This document shows positions 46,614 through 58,061 of a stretch of 64,000 nt of DNA, in pieces. The number at the start of each line of letters is the position of its first letter. Position 1 is the first letter of the stretch. Origin of the DNA: Marsupella aquatica (Eukaryota > Marchantiophyta); the NCBI GenBank assembly GCA_973895155.1, contig OZ316892.1:15934001-15998000 (forward strand), read 5' to 3'. The notes beneath the pieces were generated by a model. The model made no database searches. It worked only from the letters and a program-made list of their open reading frames with translations, and was not told where the DNA came from. The position numbers were made by a program, and so were the translations under genes.

Positions 46614-49243
46614 AGCTCAGCAGACGGGGAGACTTGAGATGCAAGCTTGTGCAATGCTGATGACACCGTTTGATGAGGGGAACCCAACTTTCTTCACTCT
46701 ATTTTGACACTCATCTCTCTCGGAACTACCGCCAAATGACGCGTTGCACTGTGGACCGGCCCCAAATTTTGATGTCCGATGCAGATGCCATGAACCTTGC
46801 ATGACTTCTGTTTCAAGAACTGGAGATTGGAGCGATGTCTGTTGAAGTACAGTGGGAGCGCTTTGTGGGTATTGTGTTGAACGTGATTGATGTCGACCCT
46901 GCAGTGTCCTGAAATCATTATGTTCTGCATCCCTCGAATCATCATTTCCTGAGAGATTGACAATGGAAATGTCATCAGGTTTCTTCCGATACGGAAGCAA
47001 ACATTGTGTGGTGCAGATTTTTACGCTTGAGTGATCTGGTATTTGGCGATGTGATAAGGACTGTGGGAGTCTTGTGGCGAGACAATCCCAGTTGCAGGTC
47101 CTTTCCTCTTGACAGACTATTACAACATCTCTGTTGAGAGGAACGCTTCTCTCCAAGTCAAACTCAGCTGCATTGGAGAGGAGCATGTTCATCGCATCCT
47201 CGAACAACTTTGGGGAACCTGCCTGGTCAGCTGAACGGAAAGCCAATTCCCATATTGTAGGACCTCTTCCTCTACTCAATCCTTTCCGATATGCGGTATA
47301 TGCTGCAACCTGAGATATAGCTCAATTCTGATCCATTTCACATGCCTCGAAGAGCCCAACTTTTTTTTATTACCCATGCTTTCATTCCTGCGTGAACAAA
47401 CTCTGATCCAGTACAGTTAGGAATCCTAGCGCCTTCTTCAGCACTTTTGTTCTGGAACAACAAAGCATAAACACTAGTAAGAATCCGCAAAACATACTAG
47501 CGCTAGGCGCTAGGCAGAACATTTTGACAAAACCATCAATATTATTGTGTAATCACATGTTTATGAAAATAAACAGGTCAATATTTGAGAATCAATGACA
47601 TTATTTGGATTCTTTGGATGGAATGTTGAGGAATGTCATCTGAAAAATGTACTTCTACAAAGGAATCTCACTTGCATATTACTAGCGCCAGGCGCTAGTA
47701 CTCACCAAGCGAATAAAATTTCCCCACTGCCTCCAACGCACCACCCACCATGATATCCAACTCTGAAACATTTGGAGCTTTCTAGGTAAGCAGTTACCCG
47801 ACTGCCACCATAGGTCCGTCCTCTCCCGTTCAAGGTTTGGGTGCCCTAAAAAAACATTTTGGAATGCTAACCATCCGGCTTGGGCATGAATGGTCATTCA
47901 TTTCATGACATCCGGCTTGGGCAAAAGATCCACCCCAGACCCATGGCCTTTGGAAGTCATCTTAAATATGTGAGGTCTGTCTTCTTGAGATCCTTGACCT
48001 GGAAGGATGTACCTCTGTAGAAAAGGCATGTTGATATTCTTTTGATATTCTTTTGATATCGAACAAGAAAACCCAACTCTCCACGGCCTTTCTGGTCCTG
48101 CCTAACACTCCAGAATAGAGATGCAAACTTCTGTGGAGTAGAAACTATCATTAGAGACTGGAAAATCTGTCTCTCCGATATCTTCAATCTCACCCAGGCT
48201 CTCACACAAAGACTGTACAAAAGATCCTGTCGCTAGATTTTTAATCCCGTCAGGCGTCCAAGTCGGATTGCCTTCCAATTTATTTTTTATGACATCTTCA
48301 ACTACCTTTTCCGCACTCCGAGAAAATACCTTACGACAAGGATGGTTGTGGGTACCCATATGAATCACAAGGCGAGACATGTGACTATAGGTATCTGAGT
48401 CAAGGAGAACTTGAGGATACATATAAATAGTCTTGCAGAGTATGCCTCTACAATAAAAGGGAGCTGCTGGCAATAATGACAAACAACTCCACCTTGCTCA
48501 ATGAACGATCCAACACGGTGAGAGCCTCCAAGTTTTGGGGTACCAGCCCATGCCTTTGCATTCCTCCTCTTCTTTCGGCGAAAGTAGTCACAAGTTTTAT
48601 TCTTGCACTTAATAAATCCAGTACAAGTAACTTTACCGAATTCCCAGTATTTCCCGACAATGGAGGCAACTAAAACACTACGTTTCCATTGTACTTTGGA
48701 GGCAAACAAGGTACTTGTTCATGCCGGAAGTTTCCAGCCGAAATGAACCTTGACAGTTCGCTGGACCCACTTGACTTGAGCAGCGCGTCCATTGCACTTC
48801 TTCGATATACAATATGGGATTGCGATGATGGCATCTCCTCTTTGACCAAGACCATGTCAGGCACCAAAGGCTCCACAAGGGGGATCCTTGGTGGCTCCTC
48901 ATCGTCACTATCGGAAAGAGTAACTACATCCACCAGATCCCTCTGAGGGGATTGCCGATCTCCTTGATTTGGTTCCCGAATGACAATGGAGTAGCGCAAC
49001 CCAGCATTAAGGTGCCAGAATCTCACGCCATCATCGACATCAAAAAGTGCAACAGATTCAAAGCCATTGGCTTTCGTTCCCTCCTAAACGATTGCCTCTA
49101 TGTCATTCATGCACAAATCAAACCTTCGACAAAGATAAACCTCACTTATTTGCTTGTACCTTTCGGCCACAGACACTGGAATGGAAACAATGTCACCGGT
49201 GGACATACGGGTAACTACGATTGACTAAGACATCACAGAAGCC
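46614..49243 (-). pseudogene. DDE/MULE-like transposase, unit C
   Basis: The minus strand begins with an ATG at 49243, followed two codons later by TAG, then S-I-V-V-T-R as in unit A; a second TAG lies near 49100. The zinc cluster is readable at about 48620-48300 (C-T-G-F-I-K-C-K-N-K-T-C, C-H-Y-C, H-M-G-T-H-N-H-P). The catalytic region is partly deleted: A-Q-A-G-W-L-A-F-Q-N-V-F remains at about 47880, without the M-A-D-N lead. The first exon block ends at a donor at 47705; GTGAGTAC leads directly into a palindrome (47684-47696). Later exons start at 47451 and at about 47320 and run to a stop near 46617; this tail has E-E-R-T-C-N-W-D-C. It is head-to-head with the methyltransferase gene. Confidence 0.65.
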
Positions 49244-50145
49244 TTGGAAGCAAATGAGCGCAGGAATATTATGAATCAAAATTCCACCAGCAAGGACTGT
49301 TCCCTAACAGTTCCCTAAAGCCGTTATAATAAGACAATCCTCTGACACCATAAATGTATTTTGTCGTTATATCAATATCATTTATGATCAACGTCATTTA
49401 TAATAAACGTCATTTAGGAAGAACCTTTTTGTTCTAGAAACATCAGATGATGAATAGCGTCAGGCACTATTAAAAACAATCCAAAAGTAGAGGCCCATGC
49501 AGAGTCAATTTATGTGTAGCGCCCGACGCTATTAATAACAATCCAAAAGTTTAGGGTCCGTCTAACGTCAATTTGTGTATAGTGCCAGGCGCTAATAAAA
49601 GCAAATGACATAAAACAAATTCCTAAAGGAGACACTGGATGATTAGCGCCAGGCGCTAATATTAATTTTATTCATATTATGAACGTATACAATGGTAAAA
49701 TTTGAAGTAGGAGCCTGAAGGCTGAAAAAGCTTTGTTTTTTGCTAGCGTCGAGCACTAGTTTTCTTTTGTATCAGAAATATGAGAAAACCGGGTTTTGGG
49801 GAAAGTAATGGCGTATTAACGCCTCTTATGGCTCTATATTGAATTTCCAACTGGCGTAAAAATTGAAGACTTTAGGCCTTGGAAATTACTAGCGCCCGAC
49901 GCTACTATTTGGTGAGTAAAAATGAATTTGATATATTCTCAGGTTTTCCTTTCAATGGTCATATTCAACGGTAACTATAGGTTGCGTGACCCTCAATACA
50001 TTGATCCTCTTTGGTGTTGTCGAATAAGATAATGACATGTGTCACAGATCCAGGCCAGGGGTTCAGTTTCCTTAGCGTATATGTCATGCTCTGTGCTCCG
50101 GATTCTTCTTATTTCCCATGTTAAGTACAGTACGATTGAATCTGT
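49244..50145. promoter_or_regulatory. Divergent intergenic region of unit C with six palindromes
   Basis: Family palindromes stand at 49456, 49518, 49581, 49645, 49745 and 49891 (each 13 bp), spaced 60-150 bp apart. Otherwise AT-rich. It must hold the start sites of both divergent genes. The regular spacing between 49456 and 49645 (62, 63 and 64 bp) looks like decayed tandem duplication. Confidence 0.6.
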
Positions 50146-53100
50146 GTGACGGGTTTTTGCCGTTTGTGGTATGGAAAGAGCGCGATGGTTGTCAGTACTT
50201 CCTTTGCCCTTGTGCGAACAATGGACCCTGCCTTCTCTTCCTCTCAATGCTTTAGTGGAAACGGACACAGAGAGGTCGTTCCCTCGCAAACATCTGAGTG
50301 CTCATTTTTAGGATCTGTGTATAGTCATCGAGTGACTCGATCCACTGCTTCGCGAGCTCCTAAAGCACAACCCGTTGTATCATTCCCAAAGAGCAAGAGA
50401 GGGAAGATGGATGATTCTGATTCGTTTGCTGTGGAGGACTTCAGAGAGACATCGCTTACTATTTATGATGTGATCTCCAAACACATTATGTCGTTTGGAA
50501 AAGATTTTTGAGGACATGACAAGGATCCGCCAAGGATTCCAATGTGCCGACTACTTCATATGGAAGTAGTGCGGACATTACAGAAGGGAAGTCCTTCGAT
50601 AGAGAAGCTGAAAGACTCCTTTCAGAGCACAGGATACAATTCTAAGATTGGCATGTTGTTTTACGTTCAACCAACAGATTCCAATGGAGAAGTCCAAATC
50701 TGCACACTAGAGATTCGTGCTTCCTGGGATGCAATTTGGGTTGCAGAGAATGAAAAGTTTGAGGCAGAATGTGCTGTAGACCCTGACTTTGCAGTTTTGC
50801 AGGATAAGATGTTTTCTGTGTTTGATGGAAACCATCAACTCTATGCATGGTCCATCGTCACGAAGGAGAATCCGGATGATGTTAAATACCATCCTCGCGT
50901 CCAATGCACAATATTCAAGGGAGAAAAGGGGTCCTTGATCGAGATTGAGATGGTGATGCACACTGTTAACCAGTAAGTGTGTCTTCCAACATATTTCTAT
51001 TCTAATCTATGATCACAGTGTTTCACTAGCGCCAGGCGCTACTGACTCCCTCTCTTGTTTTCAGGCTTGGGCAGGCAGTGGTCGAACCGTCTTGGATACT
51101 TGACGCAGACTGTATCAACCAAATTCTCTCAAATGAACTCGATTACTACAAGTCTATCATTGATGATGCAAACTTCAAGAAGTTTGGACAAATCATGCAG
51201 AAAACACGGAAGGGATCGTGGTATACGAAAAAAATGCCTCAAGAAGCACTTATGTACATCTTGTGTGAGAATAAGATCAAGTCTTATTCTTGACAGTTTA
51301 AGATGGATCTGGAACATGCTGCCTCTCAGGGTACACCTTGGTCTCCCGGAGAGATTTCAAAAAGACATGCAACGATGATGAAGGAGGCAACAAAGGATTG
51401 GGCTATAAAGGTGTCAAAAATCACTCCTCTATTAAGCCTCGCTTTTGAGGATTTCATGCGAACATGTGCCAAGATGTACCTCCTCATAGAGAAGAATAAG
51501 AGAGAGAAGAAGCCGGATGCAGTTGTCTGTACAATGGATCGAGCAAGATTGTTTACCGCTGTCTCTACCCTCAACCCCAAGCTGAGGAGTACCCTTCTGG
51601 TTGCCCATTGTACACCGGAGCTGAGGAAACAATTCTTCCATCCATAGAGCGTTAATGACAATCCAGTGAAGCAATGGTGCCATACCTGGCAAACTTGGAA
51701 CATTGTGGAGGGAATCGCTATTGGTTTGCTGCAAACCTCCCTACGCCAGGTCAGTGATATAGTTCCCGCCAATTGGTTGCAGGAGTGGGAGTGTAAGTCA
51801 ATTGAATCGCTTATTGAAATAGTCTCAAATGATTTCAAGAAATTCGGGGACGCTGTGGAAGGCAAGTTTTTTAATACAATGTGGCCGTCCAAGTATCTCG
51901 ACAAGGCTGACTACACCCTCAAGAATCAGAAGAGGGCCAAACGATACCTGTACCATTTCTTCATGCATATGGAGATTGTGAAGCCAGATTACTTTTGGGC
52001 ATACCCTGCTACTTTCCAAAAGTGGATCGTTGTTCCCGAAGGAGACATATTGGCCGACGTGTATTCAATGTATCCTGCTGAAGGGTGTCTTCCACCAAGG
52101 AAACTATCAGAATGGGAGAGAATTCATTGTCCTTGGTATTTGGACACCGATAGATGGGACTCTCCATTCGGAGACACTGAGAAAGACGCATTTCATAAGC
52201 TTTTGAAGTCTCAGGTCCCTCCCAAGTTTGTGTCAGACATGAAGCAAGTAATCGAAGGTGATGTGAGCAAGTCGGCAGCAGAATTGCAAACGGTGTGCAA
52301 AACTACGGTTGTTCATGTTGATCAAAGTTGCAAACCCAGAGCCAAAGTAAAAACCAAAGCGGCGGCACCGAGTACCTCAACGCAGTCCGCCAAAAAACGT
52401 AAGTTGTCATTCAGCTTGTAGCTTCACATTTTGGTTAGCGCCAGGTGTTGCTATATGACTATGTCTCTTGGTTTGTTTTTTCAATTGGTTTGGACAGCGT
52501 TTGGCGCTATTATTCAGCATTGAATAAATTTTGCTCTTTTTCCTTTATGTGGGAGAAAGTCTGACGCTGCAACCAACGAAACAAAAGTAGATGCCACTCC
52601 AGAGCCTTCCGAAGCCAATACCGGTGCCCAGTCAGACCCAGTAACTGCAATTGACAAAGTGAAAGAGATCGTCCCTCTTGATGCAACCAGTACAAAGAAG
52701 AAGAAGAAAAGGGCAATTCAAGCTGGAGAATCGTCCCGAGATGATGCCGTTGGAACTGGTGTTCAGAGAGATGTGGGAACCTTCAAGAGTAAATCTTCTA
52801 GGCATTGCATGGTGGAAACAAGTATCCAAGAATTTATTGATACTGCTTTCAACAAAGCAACGAAACCAGATTGGGTGACTGATGCAAAGAATTGGGGAAA
52901 GGACTTAATCAAGTCGGATTCCTGAGAAAAGGGAGTAATCAGAGGAGGAAAAGAAAGATCGTTTGGTGTCAATGCAGGATTCATCTATCTTCCTACTGGA
53001 CTTAAACCTATGCTCATGGACCGTCGGGTTCCAAAGTGGAATGTACCAGACCACACAGTTCCCAATTAGTCAAAGTCAAAGTCAAATTCTAAGCTCCACG

Positions 53101-54112
53101 ACGACCCAATGAGTCAAGGGAGCTGTGGCAAAAAAGCCAAATACAAAGCAAAGAAATGAGTCAAATGCTCATGTGAGGATCTCTACATCCTCACTAATAA
53201 CAAACTAAGGACCTTAAGAGTCACTAATGTGTAATGCTATCACATCGTTTTCTATCCACTGCCATGATATACAATCCAAGTTGCTTTGGTGGCAACCTAA
53301 ATAGATCATGCAGATCAGAAACAAGGATTTGATGTGCTATTTGAACCTCCTCATACCGTCTACATGCTATGAATACATGATATTCATTCTCAATGCTGCC
53401 ACTATCACAAAGTCTACACACCCTATCCTGCCTCCTAATTCCCTTCCATCTACCTTCCTCTACCTCCAAGTGATGTGAGCTGAGTCTATATCTAGCAATC
53501 ACTTGTCTCAACCTCATAGAAATGGGAGCTCTAAGATACTCTTGTTCTTCATACAACATCATGGGGTTTACATCCCTCATAAAATACTGTAATCTAGGGC
53601 TAGGATCACTCCAAAGTTTTCTAATAGCTTTATCACGCGACCCTTTCTTCAAAGCGACCCTTTCCTTTCTGATGATGGCATGCTTGCGATCTTGTATTCG
53701 GATGACCATGATCAGGTCTTGCAGGTCATTTCAGCATGCCAGCAGTCAAAAAAGTTCCATTGTGTCAATTCTCACAATGTCGTCATGTCTATGCCCATGT
53801 ATAGAGCAAAGAACGATATTCAGGTACAGATCATTCCATCTCTTGTTTATTGTTAGCATTCGGCGCTAATTTAGTCTTTGCTGTAGTTCTCAAAACATTA
53901 CCCGTCGGTTGATAATTTTAGCCAACGTGTGCGATGCGTGCAGGTATTTACCCTCAGGCTAGACATATTTTGTCGGACTTCTTCAAAGGAAAAGGTACCA
54001 AAGGATCCAAGGTTTAAGCCTCTATCAATAAGTGAAGATCCTTCGATCTCTAACTTGATTGGGCTCCCAACCTTGAAGACAGATCATTGCCTGGAGTTGG
54101 ATTTTGTTGGGG
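50146..54112 (+). pseudogene. ParB-like / DNA methyltransferase-like gene, unit C (most complete N-terminus)
   Basis: Exons: 50146 (or a later ATG) to 50972, 51064-52398, 52550-53063 with continuation 53639-53823 after a LINE, and 53944-54112. Exon 1 has a Ser-rich lead, then I-E-K-L-K-D-S-F-Q-S-T-G-Y and V-F-D-G-N-H-Q-L-Y-A-W, a ParB-like arrangement, separated from the lead by one in-frame TGA (50509-50511). Exon 2, about 445 codons, is the unknown middle domain, with stops at 51291-51293 and 51645-51647. Exon 3 has T-K-K-K-K-K-R (likely NLS) and G-F-I-Y-L-P-T-G-L where the methylase motif IV (DPPY) would be expected. The exon 3 acceptor is mutated from AG to AT at 52549. Motif I is lost because the gene is joined to a gypsy integrase at about 54113. 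Confidence 0.7.
53069..53638 (-). mobile_element. LINE-B copy 3, 5'-truncated, inside methyltransferase exon 3 of unit C
   Basis: Plus-strand AGTCAAAGTCAAAG at 53069 marks the 3' tail. The minus strand carries the RT zinc module and Y-F-M-R-D-V-N-P-M-M-L-Y. The host exon reads up to about 53063 and resumes at 53639 with small changes relative to unit D. Confidence 0.85.
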
Positions 54113-54742
54113 AGTTGATTTCATGTCGAGGGAGATTCAGAGAGTGGCCAGACTATTTACCACTTGCCTTGATGGTGGACAGACTAACGTGTAGTTCAGT
54201 CACAGGATATGCGCCAGCTGAGTTGATGATGGGACATTTGCCCTTGATGCCGATTGAGGAGGACGTGAAGAGCTAGAGAACGATTGGATGGAGAGACCAT
54301 GTCAGTCGTAAGGAGTTGCTTGCTACCAGGATTGACCATTTGAATCAGACACCTGAGAAGGTTCGAGAGGCGTTAGAGAGAATGAGGGTGGCGCGCATGA
54401 AGAACAAGGACTACTTTGACCGGAAGCATCGAATTTGACCACGAGCGATTGAGGAGGGCAATTGGGTGCTTATTTATGAGAGCAACCTTGAAAATCAGCA
54501 TTCTATGGAGAAGAAGTTTGCGCAGAGGTGGCAAGGACCGTTTGTAGTGATGAGGATTCATCCCAATGCCAATTACTCCATTTGAGAACTCGACAGAACG
54601 GAACATCATGGCAGTTACGCCGGCAAGAGAGTGAAGATTTTCAAGCGAAGGCAGCAAGAATTGGAGGACACCTTGGAGGATTTTGATGGTGAACATGGTG
54701 AAGATGCAGTTCAAGAGAGTGACATTCGTGGCGAAGAGAAAT
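54113..54742 (+). pseudogene. gypsy-2 integrase C-terminus
   Basis: The plus strand reads F-R-E-W-P-D-Y-L-P-L-A-L, T-G-Y-A-P-A-E-L-M-M-G-H, K-D-Y-F-D-R-K-H-R-I, W-V-L-I-Y-E-S and R-W-Q-G-P-F-V-V, the C-terminal part and GPF/Y-type module of Ty3/gypsy integrases, with three in-frame stops. It ends with an acidic tail and TGA. Its 5' edge is fused within the methyltransferase exon 4 of unit C. Confidence 0.8.
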
Positions 54743-57311
54743 GATTTTTGAGTCTTGCTTGTCTTGTTTATTTTGATTGTAGGAATCTGGAATTGAGATT
54801 GAGGGAAGTAGAGAGAGATAAAATTAGAACTTTATTCATATGATAGTTTAGTTGAGAGTTAAGGAACTTATTTGGATTTAAAATTCTGGTTTAGAGTTTT
54901 CCTATGATATGAGTTTTGGTGGAAGAATGTTTTCACCTTTAGAATTGATGAGAGAATGTAGACTTAGGCTTATGTTATCATATTAGGGTTTATTTTTGCT
55001 CATTTTTTTTAGATTCATTTAGAGTACCATTATTGGTAATGGGAGATTATGTCAGGTTGTTCATTGCTTGGCTTGAGGTTTACTCGACTCGGTTCAACTC
55101 AGGTCAGGTCAGGTCACTCAGGCTCATGGATCATGTAATTTGAGATGGGACTCCGGAGATGATGGTGGTGTAGGCCGGAGGCTACACAGGTTTGGTGGGG
55201 GTGAATGTCATCGGGAAAAATGTTTGACAATTGAAGTGGAGTGTGCTGGATCTAGTCGACTTGCTTTTTTCCGGCTCGGAATGTAATAGTTCTCTGTTTG
55301 TGAAAGAAAGAAACAAAGAGGAAACTGAACTTGAGATGAAGGTTAGTGAGACAAAAGAGGAATAAAAGGATGAAAGTTGAAGCTTAGGCTTAAGGAATTT
55401 GAGGCATTTAATGTAGAAGTGACATATGGCGGCCTGGGAGTATTCGAATTCATAAGGACATGTTGGAGATGGCAGTTAGAGGCGCAAAGTACGTTAGAGG
55501 GATTCACGGGAAGACAAATGAGACGAGGATGGGAGAAGGAATTGAGAGCTTGAGGATCGTGAATGCTGTTGGGAAGTATGTTTTTCAGGTGATAGAGGAG
55601 AGAGTCGGTAGCTGTGATGTTGTGTGAGCGATGTGTGAGTGGCGAAAGTTTTATTTTGGGGAGTAAGGAATCGTTTCGGATATGGCAAGGATCGATGGGA
55701 GATAGTATCGAATGGAAGCAAGGAGGTAAAACTTGGAATGCTAAAGACGAAGGAAGATAATAAGGAAATCAGGCACAAAAATGAAGTTCGGGTGAGTGAA
55801 GAGAGTGAAGCTGGGGGTGGTGATTGCTGTGAGATAAGGACTTTTGGAAGATTGAGGTGAGGGAGAGGTGATGCTGAGGTCCGAGAAAAAGGGATAGCAG
55901 GGAGATCATGGTCGTTGTGAAGATTTTTCTTTCGAGTGAAAGAAGGAAAAGCTAAGATTGAAAAAGAATTTTGAATGCGAGATCTTTAAAGCTGAGTTCG
56001 GGGAGCAAAAATTGTAAGAAATAGTAGACTGAAAGGTTCCGATGGAGAATTGAGCAGAGGCTGAATTCAGGAGAATCAGTGGAGTGGGGAGAAGAAACAA
56101 AGAAAGTTGACGACGAGAGAAGCAAAGCTATGGGGAGTTCGTAAGGGAAAAAGGAAGATAGTTGATTGGAAGAAAACGTTTCTTGTTGAATGCTGTTGAT
56201 CTTGTTTTTTGGATGAATGTTACAATGATGAGTTTTTAGGGAATTCTTGAGTAGAGGCTGCGGCACACGATAGTTTTAGAAGATTTTGGAGAAAGAATGA
56301 AAAAGGGGCCTTGTTGCTGATCGTTGATGCTGATGGAAAAGTTTACATGCTAAGATTCAGGTGAGGAGAGACAGGAACGAGCCGGGCGCTAATGGGTGAA
56401 AAGGAGGGATCAGCCGAAGTGGAGTGTTGTTGTAGTGTGGAGGTCTTGAGAAATTTTTGGGTGAAGGCGGAGGCTTACAATTGAAATTGGAAAGAAGAGA
56501 GTGAGAGCTAAGAAACAAAAAAAGCAAAGATCGTGGCATAATTCAAAGGCAATGGCGCGTTGGCGGGTTAAAGCAAAAATCAGAGAACTGGATAGGAATT
56601 CAGGGATGAAATTTTTGGAAATTCAGGAGTGAAGGCTGTTGCACGCGAAAGAGGTTCGGAGAAGATGAGAATGAAGTAATCGAATGTTGTTAGTTCTTTT
56701 TGTTAAGAGATTATTTGTGGGATTTTTGAGAACGAAGGAGTAAGGAGTCAACAGACCAAACGCCCAGGTCTTCAAGGAACTTTGAGAAGTGCTTAAACAG
56801 ACAAGGAAATGTTATTTTAGTGTTTAGGACAGAAGTTGAGATCGAGGGAGAAAAGTAATTGAACAATTTGAGAACGTGAGGAGACTGACTTGCCAAACGC
56901 TAAAGGAATGAACTTTGTTGCGATCAAGAAAAGAAAATCTGGAGAAGTCTTATGAGCTGACAATCAATTTACCCTAAGGAACACGGATTTGAGTGAAGCA
57001 AAAGAGAAGGGACTCTGTCAAAAATAAAATAAAATTGATGTGATAATTTTGATAAGGCATCCGAGAAGAATGCAAGGTAACTGAATACTAAAAAGATGAA
57101 GGCAAAGGACCCTTGTGAAGCTTCGACTGATGAAAACAGATTGGGAATGATGAGTTCATTCAGAATGAGCCGCGGACCGTTTAAGAAGTGAAAACATAAA
57201 GTTTGAACTTGAATGAGACTAGAGGATGCCCTTAAGAGAAGAGATGGGGCTTTTCATGGAATTAATCAAGAAATTCCAACTTGAATTATGGATCACCCCG
57301 ACCACCTTAGA

Positions 57312-57382
57312 TTTTTTGCCACAGCTCCCTTGACTCATTGGGTCATCGTGGAGCTTAGAATTTGACTTTGACTTTGATTTGA
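57312..57382 (+). mobile_element. LINE-B copy 5, 71-bp 3' stub
   Basis: TTTTTTGCCACAGCTCCC to the TTTGAC hexamers (57360-57378). It is the shortest of the LINE-B copies, in plus orientation, inside the LTR-like repeat. Confidence 0.85.
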
Positions 57383-57478
57383 TGTTGTGTTGTGAATTCA
57401 GAATAAGGAAGTTGACTACATTCGACGAGTGGAACCCAGTGATTGGATCCATCTTTAGGTTAGGGATAGTCCGTTGCC

Positions 57479-57664
57479 ATGGGGTATGAGGATAGCGGCC
57501 GTAAGTTCTTTTTGCTATGGGACTGGAAACTTGAGGAGAGAAGGAAGAAGAGCCAAGAAGAAGAGTGTAAGAGGAGCGACGACGTGAAGGAAGCTCGGCG
57601 GAGACTAAAATTGTGTCCAACATGTTTGGGGGAAACCATCGATGAGCTTGAGGCCGAGACCTGA
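57479..57664 (+). CDS. Small conserved ORF next to gypsy-2 LTR (unknown function)
   Basis: A 61-codon frame with G-R-K-F-F-L-L-W-D-W-K-L-E-E-R-R-K, then K-E-A-R-R-R-L-K-L-C-P-T-C-L-G-E-T-I-D-E. The same protein is open at 62954-63145 and decayed at 7280-7456. At DNA level the conserved block starts upstream (GAGTGGAACCC). It is charged with one C-x2-C pair. It lies between the LTR start and, in the 61.8-63 kb copy, a gag-like region, so it may be a leader ORF or the gag N-terminus. Not otherwise recognised. Confidence 0.5.
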   Translation: MGYEDSGRKFFLLWDWKLEERRKKSQEEECKRSDDVKEARRRLKLCPTCLGETIDELEAET

Positions 57665-57760
57665 CCTGATGATTGAGCTGAGTTTAGTGGAGAGACCTGA
57701 GTTAGGAGATGAGCCACCAAAAAACACTTTGTAAACCCGAACCAAACTTCATATTTTGAG

Positions 57761-58061
57761 AATGATTGAAATAAAAAGTTGAGTTTGGATTATTTTATGT
57801 GATCGAAATGATGAAATGCTCTTGTGGTAAAAATGTTTAATTGTTATGGAAATGTGAGTGATGCGTTGAATTTAGATGAAAGTAGAAACTTAGCATTTTA
57901 AGTTAAAATAGCTTAGTGTAATTTCGTATTAAAAATGGAAACTGAGTAAGGTTAAGAAAGATTAAATCAACTTAAGAAAATACCATAATAAATCTGAGTC
58001 CCTAAAAACATTAAAAGTCTTCTTTTATACCACTTTAAACTGGTCCCCGGACACCGTTGTC
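57761..58061. other. No gene identified
   Basis: AT-rich sequence between the LTR-like repeat and the truncated 5' edge of unit D. Confidence 0.4.

Larger units (their letters stand above)
55190..57760 (+). mobile_element. gypsy-2 polypurine tract and LTR-like repeat copy 2
   Basis: GGTTTGGTGGGGGTGAA (55189-55205) is a likely polypurine tract and TGTCATCGGG at 55206 the LTR start. The following roughly 2.2-2.5 kb of purine-rich sequence matches the repeats at 7.2-9.3 and 62.9-64.0 kb. The 3' border is uncertain; similarity among copies extends to about 57750, past the small leader ORF. Apart from that ORF nothing coding is apparent. Confidence 0.65.

Noticed and set aside
53224-53709. 161-codon minus-strand frame as a separate gene
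   Set aside because: It is the C-terminal part of the LINE-B copy plus read-in from the host exon.
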